Source: Odobenus rosmarus divergens
Taxonomy: Eukaryota > Chordata > Mammalia > Carnivora > Odobenidae
Direction: 5' to 3'
NCBI RefSeq assembly: GCF_000321225.1
Contig: NW_004452099.1
Coordinates: forward strand, 271,536-335,535
DNA: 64,000 bases
In this document: piece by piece, positions 23,649 through 35,724 of the stretch
Position numbering within the stretch: the stretch's first letter is position 1
Layout of the letters: every line of letters begins with the position of its first letter
Notes under the pieces: generated by a model
Database searches by the model: none
What the model was told of the DNA's origin: nothing
The model's input: the letters and a program-made list of their open reading frames with translations, nothing else
Made by a program: the position numbers and the translations under genes

Positions 23649-23835
23649 TCCTGGGTGGCTCAGACAGTTAGGGGTCTGCCTTCAGCTCAGGTCATGGTCC
23701 CAGGGTCCTGGGATTGAGGCCCACATCAGGCTCCCTGCTCAGCGGGGAGTCTACTTCTCCCTCTCCCACTCCCCCTGCTTGTGTTCCCTCTCTCGCTGTC
23801 TCTCTCTGTCAAATAAATAAATAAAATCTTTTTTT
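23649..23835 (+). mobile_element. SINEC, head slightly truncated
   Basis: Starts at CCTGGGTGGCTCAGAC, missing the first few head bases. Target-site duplication AAAATGTAGAAAT / AAAATGTAAAAAT at 23636-23648 and 23836-23848. Confidence 0.93.
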
Positions 23836-23876
23836 AAAATGTAAAAATACCTTCTCAATTTGAAAAATTTTGTGAC

Positions 23877-24099
23877 TTTTTAAATTTTTTAAAGCATTTA
23901 TTTATTTATTTATTTATTTGATAGAGAGAGTGAGAGAGAGCATAAGAGAGACAGCAAGAGTTTGGCAGAGGAGCAGAGGGAGAGGAAGAAGCAGACTCCC
24001 CTCTAAGTGGGGTGCCCAACGTGACCCTCAATCCCAGGACACTGAGATCATGACCTGAGCTGAAGGCCAACTTAACTGAATGAGCCACCCAGGCACTCC
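23877..24099 (-). mobile_element. SINEC, antisense
   Basis: TTTATTTATTTATTTATTTG left, GAGCCACCCAGGCACTCC right. Perfect 17-bp target-site duplication TTGAAAAATTTTGTGAC at 23860-23876 and 24100-24116. Confidence 0.95.
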
Positions 24100-24149
24100 T
24101 TGAAAAATTTTGTGACCATTTAATGGAAACCTATTGTTTTTTTTTAGCT

Positions 24150-25365
24150 ATAAAAATATGAAGTTGGACCCTTATCTAACACCATATACAAATATTAACT
24201 CAAAATGAATCTATGACTTAAATGTAAGATCTAAAACAATAAAATCTTAGAAGAAAGCAGGATGGGACTGCATGACATTGGATTTGACAATAATATCTGG
24301 ATATGACACCATAAACATAGAGAACGGAAGAGAAAATAGACAAAGCTGACTTCATGAATAACAAAAAAAAGTACATCACAAGATACTATCAACACAGTAA
24401 AAAGGCAACCCATACAAAAGGTAAAAATATTTGCAAATCACATATTTGATTCTAGAATATATAGAAAAATCCTAAAATTCAACAGCAACAAAAATTAAAA
24501 AAAAATTTAAATGGGCAAAGGCTTGGATAGACATTTCTCTAAAAAAGATATACAAATGGCCATAAGCACATGAAAAGATGGTCATCACTAATCATTAGGG
24601 AAAATAAATCAAAACTATAATGAGATACCTCTTCACACCCACTAAGATGACTACTATCAAAAAAAACAGAAAACAACAAATGTTGCTAAGATATGGAGAA
24701 ATTGGAACCCTTATGCATTGCTGGTGGGAAGATAGAGTAGTATAGCCACTATGTAAACTAGTATGACTCTTCCCCAAAAATTTAAACATAGAATTACCGT
24801 ACAAGCCATCAATTCTATTTCTGAGTATATACCCTAAACAATTGAAAGCACCGTCTCAAAGATATCTGTACACCCATGTTCATGACCACATTATTTATAA
24901 TAGTTAAAAGGAAGAAGCAACTCAAGTGTCCATTGGTACATTAAAAGATAAGCAAAATGGGGTATATACATATGATGGAATGTTATTCAACCTTAAAAAG
25001 GAATATGGTGCAACATGAATGAACCTTGAGGACATTATGCTAAGTGAAATAATCCACTCACAAAAAAGGTAAATACTATGATTCCACTTATATGAACTAC
25101 TCAACGTAGTCAAAACCATAGAGACAGAAAGTAGAATGATGACTAGACCAGGACTAGAGAAAGGAGGGAAATGGGGAGTTATTCTTTAATGGGTATAGAA
25201 TTTCTATTTTACAAGACAAAAAGAGTTATGGAGATGGGTGGTAATGGCTGCACATTATAAATGTATTTAATACCATTAAATTGTACACTTAAAATTGGTT
25301 AAGATGGTAAATTGGATGTTATATATATTTTTCTGTGATAAGAAATTGGAAAAAAAATATACAGG
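24150..25365 (+). mobile_element. old 5'-truncated L1, ORF2 tail and 3' UTR
   Basis: Ordered ORF2-tail landmarks: GGACCCTTATCTAACACCAT, GATAGACATTTCTCTAAA, AATGAGATACCTCTTCACA, GTTGCTAAGATATGGAGAAA, GTGTCCATTGGTACATTAA. The 3' UTR contains ATTAAATTGTACACTTAAAA near 25277, typical of an old L1M-type end. It is heavily mutated and has no coding capacity. Confidence 0.82.
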
Positions 25366-26382
25366 ATTAAAAGGATATATATATATATAAATATAATAGC
25401 AATTTCTTTTTTAGTCCCATGCTTATATTTTATGAAAATATTTCAACAAATATTTTGTCCAACAAATTAGAGGAATTAGTTGGACCCTAGTATGTTCAAG
25501 CATTGAATATCTCTCTTTCTTTCTTCCCAAATATGCCACCACATTTGTCCTACAGTCTTGGTGCCTCAACCACTCCTGCACCTCACACTACAGTCCCATT
25601 TCCTGTGAAGTGGAGCTGTGGTAGCTATCAGGTACACACCTGCAGGTCATTCTGAGATAATAGGCAAGATGAATTCACTTTCTGAGCAACTGACCAAATG
25701 AAATTCTTTTGTTTTTTATTCACTCAAAGTGGTATATCCAATAGCAAGGTCCTCCTGGCTGACACTGTTTATTTGGACATTCTGAATTCCTTATCCACAG
25801 TTATAGGACCTTCAGCAGCGATAACAGATCACAGACTTGCTGCCCTGTTGTCGTAACATCCCTTCTCTGCCTACCTGGAGAAGAGTGAGCAACAAAAAAG
25901 GCACCACCTGAGTAGATTACTTGGATCCCCCTTTTGCTGCTCAGCTTCTCAATATTAACCTAACTTCTGTACATTCACAAGTAGGTTAATTTGATTCCCT
26001 TCCTACAGTGAAAGAGCAAAGCAAAGACTGAATCAGATATTTTAAAAACACATAATTGATTAAAAAAAAGAATACACGATTAAACAGTATTCAGTATTAA
26101 AATTTAGAGTGATTATGAAAGTCAGAATGCAAACAACTTTTTGGCAATAATTGTATAACAATCAAATTCCTGTAAAAGCTCAAATGGTTGCTTCTATTTT
26201 TACACATTTGCCCTAATCACAGACCAGTCTTAAAGAAGTCCAAATTATCCTGACTTCACTCACCTGAATTATTGTAAAGGAGTGAGAATTTTATATGGTA
26301 TGAATCTTCAGCTGACATAGATACTTCCTAGGGAAGAAAAAATCTTGCAAGCAGTCCCTTGAATATGCATTTTGGAAAGACA
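25366..26382. other. unassigned DNA; (AT)n at 25374-25390
   Basis: The block 25500-26010 is less AT-rich but has no recognised motif or long frame. Confidence 0.4.
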
Positions 26383-26843
26383 GCATAGTGGGTTGAATAG
26401 TGGTTGGTCCTCAAAAGATAGGTCTATTTCCTAATCGTTTGAACTTGTGAATAGGACTTTATTTGGAAAAAGAACCTTTGAGAGTCTAAGTTAAAAATCT
26501 TAAGATCACCCTGGATTACTCAAGTACCCTAAATCAAATGATTTTACAGCCTGAAATACAATAATGAGTGTTTTTACAAGAGACAAAAGAGAGAAGACAC
26601 AAGACACAGAAGAAGAGAAGGTCACGTGCAGAAAGAAGAAACTATTAGAGTTATGTAGCCACAAGTCAATGAATTCCAGAAGCCACCAAAAGCTGCAAGA
26701 GACAAGGAAGAAATATCCCTTAGAGCCTGCAAACACCTCGATTTTGGATTTCTAGTCTCCAAACTGTGAGAAACTAAATTTACATCATTTTAAGCCACCA
26801 GGTTATGGTAATTTGTTATGACAGCCCTTGGAAACTAATACAG
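26383..26843 (+). mobile_element. MLT1-like LTR (ERVL-MaLR), sense
   Basis: Starts near GGGTTGAATAGTGGTTGGTC. Internal landmarks: GGACTTTATTTGGAAAA, CCCTGGATTACTCAAGTA, CAGAAGCCACCAAAAGCTG, TTTCTAGTCTCCAAACTGTG and TTTAAGCCACCAGGTTATGG. It ends in AGCCCTTGGAAACTAATACAG. The order and ends match the MLT1 class of solitary LTRs by memory. The overlapping short frames on both strands are not genes. Confidence 0.7.
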
Positions 26844-26878
26844 GAGGAAAGATATGAGGGTTTAAATAGATATAACAA

Positions 26879-27051
26879 GGGAACCTGCGTGGCTCAGTCA
26901 GTTAAGCATCTCACTCTTGATTTCAGCTCAGGTCTTAATCTCAGTCGTAGAATTGAGCCCTGTGTTGGGATCTGTGCTCACTGGGGAGTCTGAATGAGAT
27001 TTTCACTCTTCCTCTCCCTCCCCCCAAATAAATAAATAAATCTTTAAAAAA
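26879..27051 (+). mobile_element. SINEC, older copy
   Basis: Head GGGAACCTGCGTGGCTCAG and AAATAAATAAATAAATC tail, with a deleted CT region. Target-site duplications are not clear. Confidence 0.88.
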
Positions 27052-27060
27052 TAAGTATAA

Positions 27061-27283
27061 AGGGGCACCTGGGTGGTGCAGTCAGTTAAGTGTCTGACTC
27101 TTGGTTTCAGCTCAGGTCATGATCTCAGGGTTGTGAAATCTAGACCCACTTCAGGCTCCACACTCGGAATGGAGTCCACTTGAGACTCTCCCTCTCTCTC
27201 TCTCTCTGCCCCTCCTGCTTATGCTCTCTCTCTCTCAAATAAGTAAGTAAGTAAGTAAGTAAATAAACAAATAAATAAAGTGT
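27061..27283 (+). mobile_element. SINEC with (TAAG)n tail
   Basis: Head GGGGCACCTGGGTGGTGCAG. The tail contains AAATAAGTAAGTAAGTAAGT, a tetranucleotide expansion of the A-rich tail, at about 27237-27262. Confidence 0.9.
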
Positions 27284-28690
27284 AACAGTTGACAGAATAG
27301 AGAAGAATAGCTAAACTGATGATCAAGAAAATGTGGGAAATAATATTTTATGCTTCTTTTGAAGGAGAGTAAAGAAAGGAAAAAAATAGAGAAGGAAGGA
27401 TGGAGCAGATCAAGAAGAAATGTACTCAAATGAAGGGTCAGTGAGGGATGTTCTATGGTAGAGATCAAAAGTCTTTATTAGCCACATGTTTCCAAAGAAA
27501 TCCATTGTCTTCCTTATTTTGCTGTCTAGTTCCCCTGAATTTTAGTAAACATTGTTACATTCAATATAAAAATATGAAGTTGTATATATGGATGGATTTG
27601 GGGTAGACTGGAAAAGGAGCTTTGATATCTGGATTAACAAGAATCAAGGCAGTGACCAGACTAATGGAAGCAGATACCCAGACTCTGAGGAGAATTTAAA
27701 GATACAAAATCTTCAAGAATTCACAGAAATATTAGGGAGTTTTCAGACTTCCTGTGATTTGAAAGCACTCGTTTAACATTCACAATACTATATTCTTCTC
27801 CTAGTGCTTGTAGATTATAGTTTCATGACTGGGGAGCTACTCTCCCCAAATTAGACCTGTGGTTACCTGTGGTTACAATTTCCCCAATAATATTTTCTTT
27901 TGCCTTTTTACAGGATTGACTTCTTTAAATACACTCTATCTCTTCCATCAGCCGTCTCTCACACTCTATGGAATAATTCCTTAGAGCTTATAAACTTGCT
28001 GTAGGCTTTAATCTTCATTTGTCTACTCCTACTTTATTTGTAATCCATTTGTCTATTGCTCTTCACAACAAAAGTTTAAAAAGCTAACTACATAAATTTG
28101 ATGGTTTACTCTCTGTACAATTCCTTGAATAAAAAAGATTTCTGTCTCTGTATTTCTCCTTTTTCATTATCTTCAACTATCATTACTCAAAACTAAAACA
28201 AAGCTTATCCTTTATTACCTTTCCATAAAGGACTATTTTTTTGCCTACAATTTAATACAAAGAAACTTAGTCATTATTTGTTGAATGAATAAGTGAAGTG
28301 AATCAATGTGTTTTGCTTTGTAAAAAAATATTTTTACACTGAAATGTATTAATTTGAAATAAAATATATAAAGATTAAAATTAATTTTTAAAGTTTTATA
28401 CATCAATCACTTTAAAAAAATTCATGAACCTACACTTTCTTGATTTCATGATCTTCTGAGAGAATTTAAACAATAATTTACTTTAACCATCCCAAAATTT
28501 GTGTTTTGACTTTGTTATAGAGAAACTTCATAGAACTAATTTAGCATTCTTCTCTTCTAGACTTTATCACATTAGTTACAATTTTAAGTGTTTTCAATAT
28601 GAAAATAATCTGTAAAATTTTATTTAATAATAATTTTACAGTTATTTTAATAAAACTTTGAGAGTATATTTCTAGAAACAAAGTGTTGAT
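27284..28690. other. AT-rich DNA, nothing recognised
   Basis: No repeat family, RNA gene or coding region supported. Confidence 0.45.
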
Positions 28691-28696
28691 ATGACA

Positions 28697-29107
28697 ATTT
28701 TTTTTAAAGATTATTTATTTGAGAGAGAGAGTGAGAGAGCATGGGGGGGCAAAGGGAGAGGGAGAAAATCTTTTTTTTTTTAAAGATTTTATTTATTTAT
28801 TTAAGAGAGCGAGAATGAGAGAGAGAGAGAGCACATGAGAGGGGGGAGGGTCAGAGAGAGAAGCAGACTCCCTGCTGAGCAGGGAACCCGATGTGGGACT
28901 CGATCCCGGGACTCCAGGATCATGACCCGAGCCGAAGGCAGTCGCTTAACCAACTGAGCCACCCAGCCGCCCAGAGGGAGAAAATCTTAAGGAGACTCTG
29001 CACTGAGTGTGGAGCCTGACAAGGAGCTCAATCCCAAGAATCTGAGATCATGACCTGAGCCAAAACCAAGAGTCAGATGCTTAACCGACTGTACCACCCA
29101 GGAGCCA
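28697..29107 (-). mobile_element. SINEC, antisense, split by a second SINEC
   Basis: Outer element: tail side 28697-28772 (AAAGATTATTTATTTGAG) and head side 28989-29107 (ending ACCACCCAGGAGCC). The interruption at 28773-28972 carries its own duplication of outer-SINE sequence. Weak TGATAT-type flanking repeats. Confidence 0.92.
28773..28972 (-). mobile_element. SINEC, antisense, nested in another SINEC
   Basis: Low-divergence copy ending GAGCCACCCAGCCGCCC. Perfect 16-bp target-site duplication AGAGGGAGAAAATCTT at 28757-28772 and 28973-28988, made of host SINE sequence. Confidence 0.95.
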
Positions 29108-29109
29108 CT

Positions 29110-32002
29110 GATATATGAAATACATTTTTAAAAGATGAAAACAAAGTTTGAATTCATCATCAGTGTTCACATTTTCTAAAATCCAGATAATTTTCAAATG
29201 ATATTTATTCAGTTAATGTTCAACTAGCCTCAATCAAATATACTTCATATTTTTTAAATGAAAATATTATTAGAAGAAATGTATTAGCATTATAGGTATG
29301 GCAAAAGCTGTGGTGCCCTTACTATTCTCATATACACTGATGACTTCCTAATAAATCATCTGTAAGCTTAGTTGATGATATAGGGCAGTTAAGGTAACTT
29401 TACCTGACAATGAACATAAATCTGCCCCTTGAGACAACACTGAATCTTGTTCTATACTGTGTGCCAGAGTTCCCTAACAAAACAGAGTTCTAGTTTCCCA
29501 TATATTTATCATGCTCGTTAATGTATCTTAAATTTATTTTCTTCATTTCCCTTTTTCATTTCTTAACTCACCTACTGGTGACTCCTGTAGCTAACTCTCA
29601 GAAAGAATGCTTTTGAGTTCTGTCTTAAAGTCTGTGTTGGGGTAAACCCAGACTCAGGCTCTTGGTATTTGAAATACTCCTCCCAGTAGACCCTCAGGAT
29701 TGGATAGTGAAAGTGCTGACCACATGCCAACAACTTCGTTGAGTCTAAGTGAAGTATGATGCTCTTTGGCATTTTTACAATGAAAATTATTAAGATACTC
29801 ACCTGTGGTGGGTTGGCATTGAATATGAGTAGAAGGGGCTACACTGAACTAAGTACTAGCTTATATGTTTGAAAGATGGAGACAATGGTTATTTTCATGA
29901 TTATAAAATGGGTTGGCTGTTACTAATTACCACAGAAGCCCATTGGTATGAAAACATCAGACTAAATTCAGCAAACTAAACATTTAGAAAATAACTTGAA
30001 TGCCAGAGGATTTCAAAGTGGTATTTAAAATAACTCTTATGTCCTGCAGTGAAAGGGCTGACTCTATTGTAAATTAGGCCTGAGAAGTGATTGAAGTATG
30101 AAAGAGTTACAATGGAAACCAAGTACACATTTTCTGTAAGTCTTCTAAAATGAAGTGAGGACATTAAAAGGAAGGGAGAAGACCTGAAGCAAGGATTAAT
30201 TTTTTTTGTATGTATTTAAAAAAAATTATTCCCAAGATTCCCTGAAACTTTGGGTTGTAAGGAGCAGTCCTTTCACAATTTCTAGAAGAGAACATTTTCT
30301 CAGTATCTGCAGAACATTCAGTTGGTTTCACTTGAAGAAATTACCTTACAAGATGATGTCTATATCTGATGTTTTCCCCGTTTCCCACTTATCGCTCCTA
30401 AAACAGCTTCAGCATGGCCTAAGTGGCTATAACCCTACCAGAAGGAGAACCATGATTATTTACCAGAAAATCTATAAGATATACTTAATACATTCCATAA
30501 AGAACCATGAGGGCATGCTTGGGAATTGATTTTGAAAGTGCTGGATCACAGGATGTGGACTGTAAAGCCCGATAAGTGAGATTTTATTGATACCAGGACA
30601 TTATTAATTCAAGTAAATGCCTTTAAATAGTTTTATATTCTGTTAGAATTGCTGCTTGAAACTTGAGAGCAATGATGTCATGTAAGAAAAGAAATGGCAA
30701 GAGAACTGGTGGCATCATGAGAAGGCAGACAAAACTTACTAGATTGACCATCAAGACTGAAATAGCAAATAGAGATCCTTAACTTACAGGGATCTGTGGT
30801 AATGGCTAATAGAGCATGGTATTCCTAGAGATGAAAAAGGTACACAACAAAATGTGGGTGTTTTTGTTTGTTTTACTTATAAAGCCATAAAATATTAAGA
30901 GTGGGTGAGCCAATGGCTAATGGTTACTGCTGTAACAGAAAACCATGATTCCTAACTCAATCTCCGGATCTGAGTCAATTCTCAAATCCAGAGCCAGTTA
31001 GTTGGTTGAAGAAAAGGACAAATTCTTTTTAACAAGGACCCTAAAATGCTCAGGGAGTATATTTGGTAGCTATTCCACGAAAAAGTAATGTATATTGAGG
31101 ACAGTGGATTAACTAGAAACTTCTATGAGTATCGCAGCTAAAACTAATACCAGGAGAACCAAAATGAAATTCAATATCCCTCATTAGAATGGGAGTATAT
31201 GAACACTACATGATGACTATAGTCATGGCCCACGTCTTGTTTGCAATGGGTGTATAGAGTTTATAAATCCCTTTTATAGTTATTTCTCTTGTCCCTATCT
31301 GAATAATTAGCATGGACTTATTTAACAAATGGAAGACTATCACATTGGTTGCCTCTCATGTGGAGTAATAAAAATTTATATCAAAAGAAGTGGAAGCTTT
31401 AAAACTCCTACAACCAACATGGTAAATCAGAAACAATGCCACATCTCAAGTAAAATGGCAGACATTAATGCCACCCTTAAAGACCTAAACAATCCAGAGG
31501 TACACATGTAATTTACTGGTCTATCCAGACCAGGGGATCATGGGAGATGATGGTATAGTCTTAACAGCCGCCTGTCTGTAAGTGTAGAATCTTTACTACA
31601 ACACATGTTCTGATGCCATGTATTTTGATCTAGTGAATATGTTCCTTCCAATTTTTTTTTCAAAATGGAATATGAAGTAGTTTGCACTAACCAAAGATCT
31701 TTCTCCAGGGCAAAGTAAGCGTTCTTTATCTGTATCAAAATATAAATCAAATAAAATTTGGCCATCTTGACTCAATGCTGAACAAGACATTTGTTCATTC
31801 TAATGATGGCATTTTACAATTGAACTTGAGAGTACAAAGAGGTAAATATTTGGGATGCCCTAGTAAGGTGTAAAAAGACAATGAGGGAGAGTATCCAGAA
31901 GTTTTAATGGGTATGCCACAACAAAAAGTTTTAGGAGACCCAGATTTCTGGCATACACTGAGGCATCTCTGTCTGCCCTCCAAAGTGAAATAAAGTTAAT
32001 AT
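29110..32002. other. unassigned DNA, about 2.9 kb
   Basis: No family recognised. From about 30900 the sequence is less AT-biased and could be internal sequence of an old LTR element, but I could not find a supporting protein motif. Several 60-107 codon frames show no domain. Confidence 0.35.
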
Positions 32003-32014
32003 ATGCTGCATTTC

Positions 32015-32228
32015 CTCTTTTTTTATCTACTTTTTTTTTAAAGATTTTATTTATTCGTTTGAGACACAGAGATACAGAGAGAGAGCATGGGCAGGGGGAG
32101 AGGCAGAGGGAGAGGGAGAAGCAGGCTCCCTGCTGAGCTAAGAGCCAGACATGGGGCTCGATCTCAGGACCCTGGAATCACCTGAACTGAAGGCAGATGA
32201 TTAACCATCTGAGCCACCCAGGTGCCCC
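32015..32228 (-). mobile_element. SINEC, antisense
   Basis: AAAGATTTTATTTATTCGTTTG left, GAGCCACCCAGGTGCCCC right. Target-site duplication ATGCTGCATTTC at 32003-32014 and 32229-32240. Confidence 0.95.
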
Positions 32229-32257
32229 ATGCTGCATTTCTTATCAATAAGAAAGAG

Positions 32258-32458
32258 GGGCGCCTGGGTGGCTCAGTCATTAAGCGTCTGCCTTCGGCTC
32301 AGTTCATGATCCCAGGGTCCTGGGATCGAGCCCCGCATTGGGCTCCCTGCTCAGCAGGATGCTTGCTTCTCCCTCTCCCACTCTGCCTGCTTCTGTTCCC
32401 TCCCTCGCTGTGTATCCCTCTGTCAAATAAATAAATAAAATCTTTAAAAAATGTATTA
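32258..32458 (+). mobile_element. SINEC
   Basis: Head GGGCGCCTGGGTGGCTCAGT. Perfect 12-bp target-site duplication AATAAGAAAGAG at 32246-32257 and 32459-32470. It lies 30 bp from an oppositely oriented SINE. Confidence 0.95.
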
Positions 32459-32470
32459 AATAAGAAAGAG

Positions 32471-33177
32471 CCACACTACTTGATAGATTTCTTTGGAATG
32501 TGAAAATGGCAAATATTACACTTGTGAAAGTAGCTTTTATTTGGAAGATGGGTAGTTTTAAATGGAGCCCTCCACAAGAGAGCATTCTGCTCTAGGTTCA
32601 GTTTATACTTCAATTATCTCTGACAGGTGGAATATGTGACCTGGTAGAGGCCATATGGTAATACCTGTGTCATAAGAATGTTGTGTAGAATCTCTGGCTG
32701 TCCCCAATATGGAAGTCATAGCATAAGATTTTAAGCTATGCCATATTCAACAGAAAATTATTTATAATTTAAAAAGCAGCTTCCAGCATGCTATTAATAC
32801 TAGTAGAGACCAAATGCCTGACTCTGTAATGTAATTTCTTCTAGAAGCTGTGTGACACGTGTTGAGTGTTCAAAGGATCACTAAGCTAAAAGTGTGGGTA
32901 CAGCATAAATCCTTCACATGATGGAAATGGCATATTCAGGATTGGGTCGAAAGAGATCCAGAGGACCCAAGGCAAAGAAATTATATGACATGCTGGTATG
33001 GAATTGGACTCACTAGTGTCAGCTGGAATAATTAGATTTGGAAATGATAGAATCCCTTCTTCCTCCCCCAATACATATATCTGCCTTGCTCTAATTTTTT
33101 TCCTTCACCTAATACCTGTAGCCTGTGAATGATTCCCCATGAGTTGATAGTGAAGGATGCACTTGATAATTAGTGCC
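32471..33177. other. unassigned DNA
   Basis: Moderate base composition, no motif recognised. Short minus frame at 32886-33071 has no domain. Confidence 0.4.
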
Positions 33178-33530
33178 TGTGATGATTTACTTTATTTATC
33201 AAATTGTCAGGACACATTTCCCAGATATTTGGCCAAATATTATTCTAGATATTTCTGTGAAGGTGGTTTTGGAAGAGACTGACATTTAAATTCATGGACT
33301 TTAAATAAAGCAGATCGCTATCCATAATGTGGTTGGACCTCATTGAATCAGTGGAAGGTTTTGATAAAACAAACACTGACCTCGCTAAGCAAGAAGTAAT
33401 TCTGATAGCAGACGGCTTTAGGACTCAAGCTAAAACTCTTCCTTGGGTCTCCAGCCTGCCTGTCTACTATGTAGATATTGAACTTATCAAGTCTCCACAA
33501 TTATGTGAGCCAATTTTTTCTTTCTCTCAA
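33178..33530 (+). mobile_element. LTR-like repeat (same family as 16866 and 19934), sense
   Basis: Starts TGTGATGATTTACTTTATTT. Landmarks: CCCAGATATTTGGCCAAATA, AATGTGGTTGGACCTCATTG, CTTGGGTCTCCAGCCTGCC and TATGTGAGCCAATTTTTTC, then degenerates into an AT microsatellite where the family usually carries a simple repeat. The 89-codon frame across it is incidental. Confidence 0.62.
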
Positions 33531-33685
33531 AATATATATATGTATATGTATATATATACATATATAATACATAAATATAAAATAATTTATATTTAATTAT
33601 AATGTACATTGTTTAATTTTAATATATAAATATAAAATATAAATATGTGTATGCATGTATACATATATATACATATATATTGCAG
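33530..33685. repeat. (TA)n-rich microsatellite
   Basis: Interrupted TATATG/TATACA repeats, following the LTR-like element. Confidence 0.8.
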
Positions 33686-34436
33686 TCCTTATCAGAGCAG
33701 GCCTAAAAGGCACTTGTGAAGACAAATATTGCCACTGAACTGAACTTAGAACATCTGGGTAATCAACCTAGCTATAATAAGAAGTAATATAAAGAGGATA
33801 AGAAAAGGTAAGAGAGAATTATATAAACAGGATGTTTTATAGCACATAGCACATAGCTCGCTTGGATGGGCTATAAGGGGCCTAGAAAATGCAGAACTGG
33901 AAGAACAGAGACAAATCCAGAGAAAGGGCAGGTGGATGAATCTCTGAGTGCACCCAGCATTCAGATCTTTGTTTTTTACATGATGGCTTACCAAGCAGCA
34001 TCTATAGCAGAATAAAACAAAACAAAACAGAAACAAGAACAAAAAGCACACTAAACAAATCGAAAAAGACCCTGTAAGAAGGACAGAGCAATCAGCTTCT
34101 TAGACACCAGAACTATTTATGTCTAGCTTGAGACACCAAGCAAGCAATGAGATGAACAGAAATGCTGGCCAAGTGTGAGGCAAGTCTAGAATGAGAGTTG
34201 AGGAAGAAGATGATAAATGCCAGGTGTGGTTTGGGGACAAGCTGTAGTAGTGAAGACAGTAACTTATCTAATTTTTTTCTGCCCTTCTTTTTAGAAGTTA
34301 TTATTATAGAAATTGCAACCAGACTCCATCTTGAGTAGCTATATGTCCTCAGAGTAAAGTTAACATAATTCATCACAAATATATCCTAGTGGTTCAAGGA
34401 CTGGCTTGTAATAGACACCATTAGTGTTTCAACTAT
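33686..34436. other. unassigned DNA
   Basis: Includes an A-rich (AAAAC)n patch near 34012-34050. Nothing coding recognised. Confidence 0.4.
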
Positions 34437-34437
34437 A

Positions 34438-35177
34438 CCACCAGAAGTGGACCTCCAACTCTATGGGCAACTAATCTTCTACAAAGCAGAAAAAAAATAT
34501 CCAATGGAAAAAAGTCTCTTCAACAAATGGTGTTGGGAAAATTAGACAGCCACATCCAGAAAAATGAAACTAGACCATACACAAAAATAAATTCAAAATG
34601 GATGAAAGACCTAAATGTGAGACAGAAATCAGTTAAAGGGATAGTATCCAAGATCTATAAAGAACTTATCAAACTCAACACCCCCAAAACAAAACAAAAC
34701 AAAATAAAACAAAATCCAGTCAAGAAATGGGCAGAAGACATGAACAGAGATTTCTTTAAAGACATACAAATGGCCAACAGACACATGAAAAGGTGCTCAA
34801 CATCACTCACTATCAGGGAAATACAAATAGAAACCACAATGAGATACCACCTCACACTGGTGAGAATGGTGAAAATTAACAACTCAGGAAACAACAGATG
34901 TTGGCAAAGATGTGGAGAAAGGGGAACCCTCTTATACTGTTGGTGGGAATGCGAACTGGTGCAGCAACTGTGGAAAACAATATGGAGGTTCCTCAAAAAG
35001 TTAAAAATAGAACTGCCCTACAACCCAGTAATTGCACTAGGTATTTATCCAAAGGATACAAACATAGTGATTTGAAGTGGCACATTCACCCCAATATTTA
35101 TAGCAGAAATGTCCACAAGAGCCAAAATATGGAAAGAGCACAGATGGCCATTAACAGATGAATGGATGAAGAAGTCA

Positions 35178-35211
<34 letters not shown>

Positions 35212-35640
35212 GGAATATTACTTAGTCATCAAAAAGAATGAAATCTTGCCATTTGCAATGATGTGGATGGAATTAGAAGGTATTATGCTAAGCGAAATAA
35301 GTCAGTCAGAGAAAGACAAATACCATATGATTTCACTAATATGTGGAATTTAAGAAACAAAACAGATGAACATAGAGGAAGGGAAGGAAAAATAAAATAA
35401 AAACAGAGAGGGAGACAAACCATAAGAGATCAACTCTAGGAAACACACTGCGGGTTGCTGGAGAGGAGATGGGGGAGCAGGAAGGGGGAAATGGTAATGG
35501 TTATTAAGGAGGGCACTTGATGTAATGAGCACTGAGTGTTACATGCAATTGATGAATCACTAAATTCTACCCCTGAAACTAATAATACAGTATATGTTAC
35601 TGAAATTTAATTTAAATTAAAAAATTTAAACAAACAAAAA
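34438..35640 (+). mobile_element. 5'-truncated L1, ORF2 tail and 3' UTR, with internal deletion
   Basis: The 182-codon frame at 34527-35075 is L1 ORF2 C-terminus: [79 protein letters not shown] and [20 protein letters not shown]. Relative to ORF2 order, roughly 80 codons between the DLNVR block and the SKIYKEL block are missing at about 34625-34640, and the frame survives the deletion. The Cys-rich block ([18 protein letters not shown]) corresponds to the ORF2 C-terminal cysteine region. The 3' part holds a (CA)n insertion and carnivore L1 3'-UTR sequence (TGAGCACTGAGTGTTACATG near 35526). It is the longest open frame in the window, but only a fragment. Confidence 0.9.
35175..35212. repeat. 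(CA)n microsatellite in L1
   Basis: A run of CA dinucleotides replaces the usual short ORF2-tail sequence following GATGAATGGATGAAGAAG. Confidence 0.95.
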
Positions 35641-35724
35641 GAACATATAATTATTATAGGAGGTAAATATAAAGTTGAATTTCTGCATGAGTCAGTTTTT
35701 TTAGGAAGGAAAAAGTCATATTCA

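Noticed and set aside
34527..35075. 182-codon frame as a possible host gene
   Set aside because: Residues match L1 ORF2 C-terminus in order, so it is a retrotransposon relic.
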